The notes: a model not told the origin generated them from the sequence alone. A stretch of 64,000 nucleotides of DNA from Meta bourneti (GCA_933210815.1 OW119931.1:63891697-63955696); one strand, 5' to 3'; counted from the stretch's first letter, positions 11,640-22,847 are shown. Made by a program: numbers and translations.

Positions 11640-11772
11640 CATCTGGCTAGGGAAAGGCAGAGTAAGAAACCAAGCATTACGAAATGCACGACAGATTAAG
11701 AAGCCTTTTTTTTAACTTTTTTTATTAAAATTCAGGGACTGCAGTGAGTTCCAGAGCACATACTATGTTTAA

Positions 11773-12968
11773 CCCTCCAAGCGGTTTCCACGAGATATCT
11801 CGTCCATCAAGATCAGAAAAATGTTGGTGGTGGCGAGATATATCGTCATCAAGGTACTGTCGATTTTTTTTATAATAGCGAGATCAGGATCTGGTCAGTT
11901 TTCTTTATCGACCTTCTAATGAAATAGACGGACATGTGGGCGAAGTAGCTGTTGTAAGATCTATGAAGGGTAAATCACGGCTTCTATGAAGGGTAAAAAA
12001 AAAGCTTCTAATTGTTTCTGCAAACGCGGAGACAGTGAGTCCAGCCTCTGTCTGGCTCCGTGTTGTCTGATTCTGTGTTGTCTGGTGCCTTTTGACGTAA
12101 ATTTGCTTTGTCGACTGGCGGGCGAGAAACTGACACACTGAATGCCGATTACCTTTTTATATAGTCAATGGTTCACCTGATCGGTGATAAATGATTTATA
12201 CTCGATATTTTTTCTTACACACCGAGAGAGCAAAAGGTCATAATATTCAAATATTTTTGTCCCATTTTTTTTCGTAAAAGATATTTTTAATTTTAAACTT
12301 TAAAATATGTTCAATAAAAATATTTTTAATTTTAAACGTTTCCTACCTTTTCGCGGAGCACTGGGAATTGTTTTGCGGAGCACTAAGTGCTCCGCGGCGC
12401 AGTTTGAGGAACGTTGGTATAAAATATCAAATAATAGTCTATAGCAGTGGTTCCCAACCTGTGCTCCGCTGAGCCCTAAGGGCGTGTCTTCCCAGGGACT
12501 ACGTGGCCGCACGAGGAAAATAAAATAAATAAAAATTAAAGTAAGTAAAGAATAAGAAACAAAAACTAGAATCAAAATTGAACGATAGGAACGATGATAG
12601 ACACGATGTCGCGCGACGAGAAGAAAACCATCGCCCTTCAGCTTAGAGATCAAACCCGCAGCTTCATGTTAATTCTTCCAGTTGCTCGGTTTGAAGATCT
12701 GTCAAGTGGTTGTGGGTAAAAGCGTGAATTCTAAATTATCGATTGGTTAAAGTGATTACCCACCGTGATCAAAAACACTAGTCTGCGATTCGACAGCCCC
12801 TTGGCTAAGTCGATTCGTAAGTCCACGTGATTTATCCTTCATAGATCTTACGACAGCGACTACGCCCACATGCTCCGTCTATTTCATTAGAAGGTCGATG
12901 GTGTCCATCGAGATCTGCTGAGGTTTTGCCAATGACGAGATATCTCGTCGCAGTAACCACCAGGAGGG
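11773..12968. mobile_element. PiggyBac-like non-autonomous element (TTAA-flanked, long inverted repeats)
   Basis: TTAA lies on both sides (11769-11772 and 12969-12972), the target preference of piggyBac-type transposons. The ends are inverted: CCCTCC, then GGTTtCC/GGTTACTGC, then GAGATATCTCGTC. Sub-terminal sequences at 11908-11980 and 12830-12905 are also inverted copies of each other. No transposase frame is visible. A hAT-junction fragment (12002-12590) occupies its centre. A stray piece of the same family lies at 9529-9575. Confidence 0.75.
12002..12590 (-). repeat. Inverted copy of the hAT-A/hAT-B junction
   Basis: On the minus strand this matches 18957-19497: the 3' end of hAT-A (terminus at 12445), 28 bp of spacer, then the 5' end of hAT-B (terminus at 12416) up to AATTAGAAGCTT. 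The spacer ends in TTTTATAC immediately before the hAT-B terminus, which is the same 8 bp that follows the 3' end of hAT-B at 22833-22840. This copy therefore keeps the ancestral left flank. Confidence 0.85.
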
Positions 12969-13222
12969 TTAAAGAAAGTCACCGGATTGGGAAAGAGAAA
13001 ACGTAAATTCCGATCACGTGATCGGTACTAACGTGGTATAAGAAGGGCATAGGCAAAGAGCAGGTTTCAGGGAAGACGCTGATTCGACAAATCAATGAAC
13101 ATGATGAGTTGACGTATTTCCAGAGAGGATTCCCTATTGGATGCCATTTGAGAAATATACCTGCATGTACAATTGCTGCCAAACTGTACAGCATCCTTAG
13201 TAAACTGTCCCATATATTTCCA

Positions 13223-13527
13223 GGGCCGCGGTGTCCCGGTTGGAAGAATAACGGACTTGCAACCGAAGAGTTGCGAGTTCGAATCCAGCCAAACACCGTC
13301 GTGTACAAAGGGGGCTGGTGCACGTTAAATCTGTCGTGGCCTCAAATGTCCTCACGTTGGCGTGGTGTGGAAGTTTGAAGTGGGGTGCCAGCTCAGGTGT
13401 TGCCTCGTCATCTGACCGTGGTTCAAAATTACGTGGTGTTGTCCTCGGACTTTCCCTTTGGGATTGATCCCGGACCGTCACCAATAGCCCGTTGTGTTGC
13501 TCCAGTGTGACGTTAATTGAAATACCC
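13223..13527 (+). repeat. SINE family 1, full length, 13-bp target duplication
   Basis: Complete copy with clean A- and B-box regions and a short TACCC tail. Flanked by CCCATATATTTCC at 13209-13221 and 13528-13540. Confidence 0.9.
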
Positions 13528-13599
13528 CCCATATATTTCCCAAGCCCTACATTGTGCGAAGCAGACACTGGCATATACACGGCATATCCCTTAACGGAA

Positions 13600-13894
13600 G
13601 GGCCGTGGTTGCTCAGTTGGAAGAGTAGGGGATTAGCAACCAGGGGGTTGCGAGTGTGAATCCAATCAAAAGACCGTTGTGTACAAAGAGGCTGGTACAC
13701 GTTAAATCTGCAATGGCTTCAAATGTCCTCGCGTTGGCGGGGTGTGGAGCCAGTTCAGATGTGACCTCGTCATCTGAACATGGTTCAAAATTACGTGGTG
13801 TTGTCCTCGAAACTTTCCCTTCGCCTTTGACCCCGGACAGTCGCCAATAGCCCGTTGTGCTGCTCCAGTGCGACGTTAATTAACTACCTTCCTT
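13600..13894 (+). repeat. SINE family 1, full length, 12-bp target duplication
   Basis: The head is variant (GTGGTTGCTCAGTTGGAAGAG) and an internal stretch is shortened around 13740-13755. Flanked by CCCTTAACGGAA at 13588-13599 and 13895-13906. The tail is CTACCTTCCTT. Confidence 0.88.
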
Positions 13895-14061
13895 CCCTTA
13901 ACGGAAAGATGATGATGATGATATCGTCGGATTTCTTGGAGCAGGACGAGATGTTATTTTATGAAATGATGATGTTTAGAAAACCAAGGGAAAGAGCATT
14001 TCCCGCAAGTAAATTTGTTTTACGAAATGCACAAGTTTTTAGACCAGGAGGCGTTTCTTCG

Positions 14062-14315
14062 GACGATCGGGGATCAGTCACAAAGGAAAATATCCGAGAA
14101 CTATTTTCCTCGCTATTTTGAACCAGGGGCAGATGACGAGGTCAACATCTGAGCTGGCACTCCATTTTCCAAACTTCCACACCACCTTAACGTGAGAACA
14201 TTTGAAGCCACGATATATTGAACATGCACCAGCCCCGGTGTTTGGTTGGATAGTTTCGAACTCGCAACCCTCCGGTTGATAATCCGCAACTTTACCAACT
14301 GGGCTACCGCTCGCC
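14062..14315 (-). repeat. SINE family 1, 3'-truncated
   Basis: Minus-strand head near 14315 (AGCGGTAGCCCAGTTGGTAAAG) and the body to the GATCCCCGATC region. The 3' terminal block with the TACC tail is missing. Confidence 0.75.
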
Positions 14316-14357
14316 TTCGAAAACGATAGATTTAAGAATGTATCCAATGATAAATAT

Positions 14358-14546
14358 GCACGTTGGCGTGGTGTGGAAGTTTGGAGAGTGGGGTGCCAGC
14401 TCAGGTGTTGCCTCGTCATCTGACCGTGGTTCAAAATTACGTGGTGTTGTCCTCGGATCTTTCCCTTTGGGATTGATCCCGGACCGTCACCAATAGCCCA
14501 TTGTGTTGCTCCAGTGTGACGTTAATTGAAATACCCTACCCAATAC
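14358..14546 (+). repeat. SINE family 1, short form, 14-bp target duplication
   Basis: Begins at GCACGTTGGCGTGGTGTGG, inside the family, and ends with TACCCTACCCAATAC. Flanked by CCAATGATAAATAT at 14344-14357 and 14547-14560, so it inserted in this truncated state. Confidence 0.88.
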
Positions 14547-14560
14547 CCAATGATAAATAT

Positions 14561-15558
14561 ATAAATACTTAAAGCACACACAGAGTTATAGGTTAATTCT
14601 TTAGAACTTATCACCATTGGTTTTAACTTAATGACGTCTCATTCACCCGAAATATAGTACACATTGATTGACAATAACTAGGGACCGTCATTTTTGTTAA
14701 AAATCTGACTGTAGAAGTAGAGAATGAAATTGCAAATAAAATAACTCGCGTATTAGATATTTTCTTTACGAATTCGGCGAATTTAAAGTGACGAACGAAT
14801 GTCTGAAATCCTTTTACGAAATTACAACAGCGCTCCTTTTGCAAAACTCGAGACTAAAATAAATGACTTTTTCAAACAAAACATGGCCTGTGTAAGAGAA
14901 AGTCGTAATTTTTCTTGGACACGCAATCGACGTGACGCCCAAACCGAACTTGCCAATCGCAACAATTCGCAATTCAGCCTCGCCATGTATGACATTAGTG
15001 TTATCTTGAGGTGAGACAGGTTGATTGGCAGGGTTTAGATCACACACGTCGAGCTTCATATTTAAAATTTAAAACTCACCTCCCAGGGCGTGGCAGGTGA
15101 ATTTGTTTACTTCCAATTTGTCATTACGACTCAAAATGGGTTTTTCGTCGCACCTCTTCGGGGGAAAATTTAGTTAAGGTGTAAGGAGCTCAGTTTTCAA
15201 CCGATTTAAATGTATTCCAAATGCCACACCGCATGACGAATGCGTTGCAACATGCTGTCCATACCATTCAATCTCCTTGAAGGATTGAATTTTTGCATAT
15301 GGCTTCAGTAGTGAACAGGGCGTTATTTAGAGCACCACGCGAAAACTTCCGCGAATTTCAGTTGAATAAAAAGAAAATCCCATAGATATGATAATTAAGA
15401 GAACAGGGAGTTAAAAGCAAAGCATTGCGCATTGTGTGGGGTTGTGTGTGAGCCGGAATTTAGGCGTGCCCCTGGAGACTTTCTCCATGGGTCAGGAAAC
15501 CCACATTTAGCACTTCGAGGAAGTGTCACGATTTCAGTTCGTCTGGAGCCGTTTGACA
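14561..15558. other. No recognisable feature
   Basis: Short open frames without known domains. CpG becomes more frequent from about 15420 onward, leading into the candidate exon below. Confidence 0.45.
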
Positions 15559-15619
15559 ATGGGCGCTGCCCTTGACGGATTTCGTTCCCGATCGAAATTG
15601 TGTTCGGAAAGGAATCTTG
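15559..15619 (+). CDS. Candidate orphan first exon
   Basis: An ATG in a favourable context (ACAATGG) opens 20 codons starting MGAALDGFRSRSKLCSERNL and runs in phase 1 into GTAAGT, a strong 5' splice site. The 150 bp before it are richer in CpG than the neighbourhood, as arthropod first exons can be. No following exon was found, and the downstream DNA is SINE sequence. This may be chance or a gene remnant. Confidence 0.2.
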
Positions 15620-15769
15620 GTAAGTATGTAACCAGAAAGGCCCGAACGTTAATGACCTACAAATAATTGAAAATAACGAGCTTAGTTAATTTTCTAGGCC
15701 AGGGTGGGGCAAGTGGTATTATTTTTGGAGGTACACCGTAAGTGCTCAAAGGTGTGGTGGACTTGTAAT

Positions 15770-16052
15770 GGTAGGTAGGAAGGTAGTTAATTAACATCGC
15801 GCTGGAGCAACACAACGGGCTATTGGCGACGGTCCGAGATCAATCCAAAAGGGAAAGATCCAAGCACAACGCCGTGATTTTGAATCACGATCAGATGACG
15901 AGGTCAGCACCTGAGCTGGTACCTCACTCTCCAAACTTCCACAACACGCCAACGTGAGGACATTTGAGGCCACGGCAGATTTAGCGTGCACCAGCCCCCG
16001 TGTACATGGCGGTCTTTGGCTGGACCGAGTTTCGAACTCGCGACCCTCCGAC
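15770..16052 (-). repeat. SINE family 1, nearly full length
   Basis: Minus-strand copy with a TACC-repeat end at 15770 and the B-box region GTCGCGAGTTCGAAACTC near 16050. The A-box head is missing. Confidence 0.82.
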
Positions 16053-16072
16053 TGGATTTTAAAAATAAATAC

Positions 16073-16254
16073 ATGGTAGGTAGTTAATTAGCGTCGCACT
16101 AGAGAGACACAGCGGGCTATTGGCGACGGTCCGCGATCAATCCATAAGGGAAAGATCCAAGGGCAGCACCTCGTAATTTTGCACCACCGTCAGATGGCGA
16201 AGTCATCACCCCTGAGCTGGCACCCCACTCTCCAAACTTCCACACCACGCCATG
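16073..16254 (-). repeat. SINE family 1, short form
   Basis: Read on the minus strand it begins at GGCGTGGTGTGGAAG and ends in TACC repeats. TAAATACAT occurs on both sides, an imperfect target duplication. The start matches those of the copies at 6997, 14358 and 22848. Confidence 0.78.
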
Positions 16255-16363
16255 TAAATACATAGACAAGTTGGATGTTGAAGACGACATGCGACTTTAC
16301 CTTAGAAAGACAACACCAAACATTAATGAATTATGCAAGCGTTAACAAGCCCAATCGTCTCAC

Positions 16364-16545
16364 TGGGGGGGGGGGGCGTCGTGGCTCAGTGGGCACGCCC
16401 TGGCGTTAGCAACCTGAGAGTTGTAGGCGGTAAAGGTTCGATTCCTCCCTTAGTTTATTTCTCTCATCTGTGTTAGTAAAACTTTCCTTGTGTGTGTACA
16501 TGTCTCTTACTTGATGTTGTCTGCGGAAAGCAAGTGATATCCCTT
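16364..16545 (+). repeat. SINE family 2 with adjacent G run
   Basis: A run of 12 G (16365-16376) precedes GTGGCTCAGTGGGC (A-box-like), GTTAGCAACCTGAGAG and GGTTCGATTCC (B box), then the family 2 body with TTAGTAAAACTTTCC and TTACTTGATGTTG. It is the cleanest tRNA-like head of this family in the window. Confidence 0.75.
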
Positions 16546-16788
16546 TAAGCTCCAAAAGCCGCTGCTATGTTCTAAATTGATTAATAAAGAAATGTGTATA
16601 ATATTTTCAACAAAATGAGCAACTACACTGGCAGATAAAAAGTATTTCCCAGTGACTGTTGATCGCAATATCGCATTCCGGCTGCAATACTGCCATGAAT
16701 TAAACAAATTAATTTATAATTTTATATGTAGAATATTGTTAAGTGGATTAAATAACCGTTGAACTCTTATGAAAATAGTTCTCTAGAG

Positions 16789-16926
16789 GTAGGTATGGTA
16801 GGTAGGTATTTTAATTAAGGTCGGCACTGGGAGAACACAACGGGCTATTGGCGACGACCCGGGATCAAACCCGAATGGATAGATCCGAGGACAACACCAC
16901 GTAATTTTCAACCGCGGTCAGATGGG
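16789..16926 (-). repeat. SINE family 1 fragment (3' half)
   Basis: TACC-repeat end at 16789, then the family blocks up to the CTGACCGCGG motif, where the copy stops. Confidence 0.75.
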
Positions 16927-16931
16927 TTACA

Positions 16932-17264
16932 TAGCCGGTAGGTATTTTAATTAACGTCACACTAGAGCAACGCAACGGGCTTTTGGCATCGGTCCGGGAT
17001 CAAACTCGAAGGGAAAGGTATGGCACCCTACCTTTTTACGTGGTACCCAAGGACACCACGTAATTTTGAACCACGGTCAGATGACGAGGTCACACCTAAG
17101 GTGGCATCACACTCTTGAAACTTCCACACCACTCCAACTTGAAGACATTTGAGGTCACGACAGATTTAACATGCACCAGCCACCTTGTACACGACGGTCT
17201 CTGGTTGGATTCGACCCTCCGGTTGCTAATCCGCTACTCTTCCAACCGGGCCACCGCCGCCCGA
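16932..17264 (-). repeat. SINE family 1, full length with a small internal insertion
   Basis: Minus-strand head GGGCGGCGGTGGCCCGG at 17264 and tail near 16933. About 30 extra bases around 17017-17050 (reading GGTATGGCACCCTACC) interrupt the body. Confidence 0.82.
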
Positions 17265-17580
17265 AATCTTGTGACACTTAGAGGGTTAAGATAAAAATAA
17301 GGATCAACGTGGTCCTAAGCAGGTCTACATATGACCTATTTTAATTTTATAATTAGAAGTCCGTGAACTGAAAATTTTGGGAACTATTGCTCTAGACCAA
17401 AGGTTCCCAAAATTTTTGACTCGCGGAGCCCTTTTCAGAATAATTTTCGATGGGGGAGCCCCTTAGGCCTACCCCATGTTTTACAAATGGTGTTTAGAAG
17501 TAGTGTTACAGGGGAGAGGAAGATGGGATAGATAGTAAAGTGTTATTTAAAAATTGCTCAATGTTGATGCAATGAAATTA

Positions 17581-18831
17581 TTGGGTCAGGAAAGTTCTGC
17601 GGTTTTTTATGATAAATACCAACGAAGCAGTACGAAAACTTAAGAAAATGTTATTGAATCACATTCGCACCATTTTGTTCTATGAATTTTTGTCATCTTT
17701 CCGACAGCTGGAAAATTCCTTTTTTAAAAAAGTCATTAGGCTCATTTGTAAAGAAGTTATCGAAGTGCTGTTTGACAGTCACCAAAGAATTGAACTCCAG
17801 GCCGTTCAGAGAATTTTGAAGTGACCTGAAGAGGTGAAAATCTGAGGGGGCAAGGTCTGGTTTATATGGGGGGTGATACAAAACATCTCAACCATACTCA
17901 ATAAGTCTTTGTCTGACATTCATTGCCATGCTGGAAGACAACACTTCGACGATTGGTCAGTTCTGGCCGCTTTGCTTCGATTTCTGCTTTTAATATTGCC
18001 ATTTGAGAACAGTTTTTTCCCGAATTTATTGTCTGATTTTGTGGCAACAATTCATAACGAACAATTCCTTTGTAGTCCCATCATACACAAAGAATTACTT
18101 TTTTGGGATGCAGCCCCCTCTCGATGTTAATTGGGGAGGTTCTTTTGGCTTTCCCCATGATCTTTTTCTTGTAACATTATTGTATAGTATCCACTTCTCA
18201 TCTCCAGTAATGAGCCGTTTCAAAAAAGGAGCTTCTTCATTTCGTTTCAGCAAAGAATCACATGCCGAAATTCGAGCAAGCATATTCTGTTGTGTTAAAG
18301 TATGGGGTACCCATACATCGTAGCGACTTACATACCCAAACTTCTTCAGATGATCATGAACTGTACTTTTTGGAATATTTAGTCTGTGATAGTTCCTGAA
18401 CTGTGTAGCGTGGATTTTCAGCGATGGCATCTTTTAATAGGTCCTCGTTTACAGAGTATGTTCGTCCAGAGCGGGCATCATCTTCGAGGCTGAAATTTCC
18501 GCGCTTAGATTTATCAAACCACCTTCGAACTGTCATCAGAAACAGCACTTTGTCCCTATACAGTACAAATTTTACGAGCAGTCTGACTGGCATTTTTTCC
18601 TTAAAATAAAAGCATAATATGACGAAAATGAACTTTTTCGTTCTCCATTCTTAGCACTGCAGTGAAACAAAAATTGTGCCACAACACAAGCTAGAATTAA
18701 GCAGTGAAAGCCGAAAAGACCGAATTTACACATCTGCTTCAATCAAGGTCACTCCTTATCAGCGGAAGTAAAATAGTAATAAGAAAGCGCGCTTCGATTT
18801 GAGAAACCGCAGAACTTTCCGGATGACCCAA
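17581..18831 (-). mobile_element. Mariner element (copy 1)
   Basis: Inverted ends TTGGGTCA..GGAAAGTTCTGCGG are flanked by TA on both sides. The length of 1251 bp is typical of mariner. A second copy of the same family lies at 44261-45457. It sits inside hAT-A and is therefore younger than it. Confidence 0.92.
17655..18648 (-). pseudogene. Mariner transposase, degenerate
   Basis: The minus strand starts at an ATG at 18648 (MENEKVHFRHIML) and breaks after about 15 codons. Recognisable blocks follow in several frames: VRRWFDKSKRGNFSLEDDAR and SGRT (N-terminal helix-turn-helix region), HDHLKKFGYVSRYDVWVPH then TLTQQN (the conserved WVPHxLT motif), FLKRLITGDEKWILYNN (first catalytic Asp in GDEKW), and YKPDLAPSDFHLFRSLQ (the YSPDLAPSDxHLF block that carries the last catalytic Asp). 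At least three frame breaks make it non-functional. Confidence 0.88.
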
Positions 18832-19105
18832 TATATTTTTAAAACTGAAATTTACCATCTCAATTTATTCTCAAATACCACCAATACGCATGATATTGTA
18901 GAAAGTTGGCCAAACATAAAAGTTCTTCCACAGTTTAATAAACCTATTCTATAAATCTATCGTTCAATTTTGATTCTAGTTTTTGTTTCTTATTCTTTAC
19001 TTCATTTAATTTTTATTTATTTTATTTTTCTGGGAAGGCACGCGGAGCTTTAGGGTTCAGCGGAGCACAGGTTGGGAACCACTGCTATAGACTATTATTT
19101 TTTTC

Positions 19106-22100
19106 CAGCGTTCCTCAAACTGCTCCGCGGAGCACTTAGTGCTCCGCGAAAAGATAGGTGTTTAAAATTAAAAATATTTTTATTATACATGTTTTAAAGT
19201 TTAAAATTAAAAATATCTTTTACGAAAAAAATGGTACAAAAATATTTGAATATTATGACCTTTTGCGCTCTCGGTGTGTAAGAAAAAAATCGAGTAAAAA
19301 TCATTTATCACCGATCAGGTGAAACATTGACTATATAAAAAGGTAATCGGCATTCAATGTGTCAGTTTCTCGTCCGCCAGTCGACAAAGCAAATTTACGT
19401 CAAACGACAACACCAGACAACACAGAACCAGACAACACGCAGCCAGACAGAGGCTGGACTCACTGTCTCCGCGTTTGCAGAAACAATTAGAAGCTTCGAC
19501 ACCTTTCCAGAATTATCGGAAAATTTTTTATTGCATATAAAACTGGTGGTTTACTCACTTCTCAAATCAGTTGCATTTTAGTCAACATTCAGTCGAGAAC
19601 CGACAAATTATAAAGTTTATTATACGCAATTCATTATTTTTAAAAATCGATTTTCTGTAGCTTCTCAGATTTTTCGTTTTGATGACAAAATATCTGTCTT
19701 GTGGAGGTTTCTTCATATACTAAATTAGTGATACGGGGAATAACGTCGATTTTCTTTCAATGGATCGCTGGCTGGAGACGGGGTCCTTAAAAAACATCAA
19801 AACTTTTGCCAAGCCAATTGGAATAGACGTGGAAGCATCAACATCTAAGCGGTATGTACTCGTTTTGGTTTTATTCGATGTTTGAGGGGACACAGCACCC
19901 CAAATATATTAAGATATTTAGTTCTTTTATTTTTTTAAAAATGAACCGTATTAAATTTTAAAAAATATAAAGTCATGGCTGCAGACTAAAGCAAACATTC
20001 TATAATCGAGAAAGTAAGAGAAATAAACAAAATTTTTATTATTTATTTGCACTTCAATTTTATTAGTTTTTCATTTTTTATAATAAAGAAAAAAATTAAA
20101 TCTTTAAATTTCGTAATCTTAAAAAAGTAAAAATTTATTTTACACTTTAAGTTTTAATGCCGAAAACAGTAATTTTTGTTTGTAGATGAAATTTCAATAA
20201 TATAATTTAAAATACCATAAATTGTGAAATAAACAAAAAAGATGTTGAGAATTGTTTGTTTATAATTCATTGTTTTGTTTCTTCTCAAGCATATGAAAAC
20301 TATATGCCCTGTTCATTTTCGTACACCTAGTCCTGCAATCTGTTTTGACTCTGTCGTTCCTGTATCAAAATAGTTAAACTCATTACAATATTTTAAAATC
20401 TTGAAAAATTAGAATCCCTAAAAATAAAATTTTACTATTCACGTATAAGATTTTGCATTATAGGATTTTTTAGTTTTACAGTATTTTCTTTTAAAAACCC
20501 CTCAATGAATCTTTTTAGATGCAATATCTTATTTAAACTTTTTACTGAATTTATGCTGTTGTTATATACAGCTAATGTTCATATTACTTTCTAATTGCAG
20601 TGCGGAAGAAGATAGAGGTGTGCTGTACAAGCTGGTTTTTCGGATGAATCATTGACAGCGGATGCAACAGAACTTCTTGAACTATCGAACACAAGTTGCA
20701 TGGCTCTACTTCCTCGGATACAAGTTCCACAATTAAAAAACTTTAAAACGAAAGTATCATGATTCTTATTTGGATATTGGGTTCGCTGAGACCACCGATA
20801 ATAAACCTCAGTGCGTAATTTGTGGCAAAGTCTTGCCGAACAGTTCAATGTTTCCAGGAAAAATGCGTCGTCATTTTGAGGGGGTCCATCCAGAATGCAA
20901 GGATAAACCAACTGATTTTTTCAGAGGGAAGTATATTGAACTCAGGAAAGTCCAGAAATGTATATCGTATCATTCAAAAACTGTCAACGAAAAGGCTTTG
21001 ATGGCATCTTACTTAGTTACCGAATTGCTCAAGCTGGCGAAGCTCATACTGTTGCTGAAATCTTATCAAGCCTTGTGTAAGACATTATCGAATGCATGTT
21101 TGACGTAAAGGCTGCAAAAGTGATAGACACAATTCCTTTGTCAAATGACACAATCTCGCGACGAATCGGGGACTTAGCAGAGAATATGTGAAAGCTACTT
21201 TAATTTCTCGTATAAAATCCACTAAATTTTCGCTTCAAATGGATGAATCAACCGATGTTGCTGGTTTGGCAATTCTTATGGAATTTGCGCTATCCATATT
21301 TGGACCCTTTTCAAGAGGATTTACTTCTCTGCAAGCCGTTACCGATTACCACAAGTGGCAGTGAAATATTTAAATTATTCGATGAATTTTTCGCGGAGAA
21401 TAGCATCCTGTGGGATAACTGTATTGATGTGGGTGCACAGATGGAGCGAAAGCTCTGACTGGAAAGGTGTCTGGTGCAATCGTAAAAATAAAAGAAAAAG
21501 TCAAGGGGTGCAGCAGTAGCCACTGCGTACTTCACCGATATGCTCTTGCAATGAAGAAAATGCCACCTTTTATAAAAGAAGTGCTGGATAAAACTTTTAA
21601 AATAATAAAGTTTATAAAATCTGATACCAGGATACCAACTAAGAATACCAGGTTGTTCAAAATCTTATGTGATGACATGGGGAGTCTGCATACGTCTTTA
21701 CTTCTTCACACAGAAATAAGGTGGCTCTCCCGTGGTAAAAGTTTAATGCGCCTCTTTGAACTAAGGAATGAAGTCAGAATCTTCATGAGTGACAATGATT
21801 TTGCTTTGGGAGAGAAGTGTGATGATCGTTGGCTAATGAAATTGGCGTATTTGGCAGATATTTTTACAAAAGTTAATGATTTATGTCTCTCACTTCAAGG
21901 AAAAGCAGTAACTGTTTTTGATGCTAGTGATAAAGTGGAAGAATTTAAAAAGAAACTGAAGTATTGGGTAGTCAATCAAAAACGGAAGCCTGGATTGTTT
22001 TCCACTAACAAAAGGATTTGGAGAACTCGAATCAGACATTCCTGCGGATATCTTAAACGAGTTTGAAGTTCATCTCTTGAGATTTGATTGATACTTTGAA

Positions 22101-22832
22101 CTCTTATTTTCCAAAAGGATTTCATGAAAACATAAAAGAAAACGTTTGGATTGTAACACCATACTCTATATCCAAAAAACCATCCTCTCTGACATCACAG
22201 GAATATGAATGCTTGCTTGATTTGACATCAGATACAGCTATAAGATCAAAGTTTGAAACTGAGAAATCAATCTCAGATTTTTGGTGTACGCTAAAAGATG
22301 AATTTAAATCCTATCAGATAAAGCGAAACTTATTATCCTGCTCTTCGCAACCACTTATTTATGCGAAACAGGATTCTTCGTATACGCCGCTACTAAAACA
22401 AAATACAGAGCAAGATATTCAGTTGCAACTATCCGAAATTCAGTCAAATATAATCTCATTGGCAAATCAAAACAGCCTCATCCTTCTCATTAAATTTCTG
22501 TTTCATGAAACCAAGTAAAAATTTGTAACAAATGTAATGCCAAATTAATAAAATAACAAATTGTGGATCTGTAATATTTGCCCTGAATTTATTTTCAAAT
22601 GCTTTTTTTTTTCATGTGTTTTCCGTCTGCAATGGGAAATTAGTGCAGAAAAAAATTAAACGGTGAAATCTAATGTCCTGCAAGTTTAAATGACGAAACT
22701 ACCTTGTATCGTCAATGCTATTTTGTCGTTCTATTTACTAAATACAGTATATAACTGCGAGATAAAATTTAGTGCTCCGCGTTGAATTTCCAATTTAAAG
22801 GTGCTCTGTGACTGAAAAAGTTTGAGAACCTG
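19106..22832 (+). mobile_element. hAT-B: near full-length hAT transposon
   Basis: 5' terminus CAGCGTTCCTCAAACTGC; the 3' terminus read inward is CAGGTTCTCAAACTTTTTC. The 3' flank is TTTTATAC (22833-22840). The left flank at this site has lost that octamer, but the inverted copy at 12417-12424 still has it directly next to the 5' terminus, confirming an 8-bp target duplication. The element inserted 16 bp beyond the end of hAT-A (28 bp in the ancestral arrangement). Confidence 0.85.
19760..22518 (+). pseudogene. hAT transposase (ZBED5/SCAND3-like), degenerate
   Basis: Exon 1 (19760-19851) reads MDRWLETGSLKNIKTFAKP and ends at GTATGT. A good acceptor (TAATTGCAG) at 20600 suggests a first intron of about 750 bp. 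Exon 2 carries a BED-type finger (CVICGKVLPN, then HFEGVH, about 20815-20890), LQMDESTDVAG (catalytic Asp region, about 21235) and KGCSSSHCVLHRYAL (about 21505). It then has an intact 199-codon stretch (21467-22066) including EIRWLSRGKSLMRLFELR, and a C-terminal dimerisation-like part ending near 22518. Stops and frameshifts at about 20645, 20760, 21105, 21190, 21450 and 22070 kill the gene. The family assignment rests on the order of these motifs. Confidence 0.85.
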
Positions 22833-22847
22833 TTTTATACCATGCGA

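Larger units (their letters stand above)
17398..19084. mobile_element. hAT-A: non-autonomous hAT element interrupted by a mariner
   Basis: The termini are inverted: CAAAGGTTCCCAA with CGCGGAGCCC on the left, and CAGTGGTTCCCAACC with GCTCCGCTGAACCC read inward from the right. The flanks are CTCTAGAC (17390-17397) and CTATAGAC (19085-19092), an 8-bp target duplication with one mismatch, as expected for hAT. Removing the mariner at 17581-18831 leaves only about 440 bp without coding capacity, i.e. a hAT-type MITE. Confidence 0.8.

Noticed and set aside
13041..13200. Tc1-like N-terminal helix-turn-helix
   Set aside because: A short stretch vaguely resembles one, but no catalytic block or terminal repeat supports it.
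13197..13700. 167-codon minus-strand frame
   Set aside because: It runs across two SINE copies in antisense and is repeat sequence without a coding pattern.
16380..16445. Intact tRNA gene at the head of the SINE family 2 copy
   Set aside because: A- and B-box motifs are present, but I see no closing acceptor stem and the sequence continues into the SINE body found at other sites.
19357..19581. Possible small protein starting MCQFLVRQSTKQ, with a mirror copy ending at 12138
   Set aside because: Both are the 5' leader of hAT-B and its inverted duplicate; no independent gene evidence.
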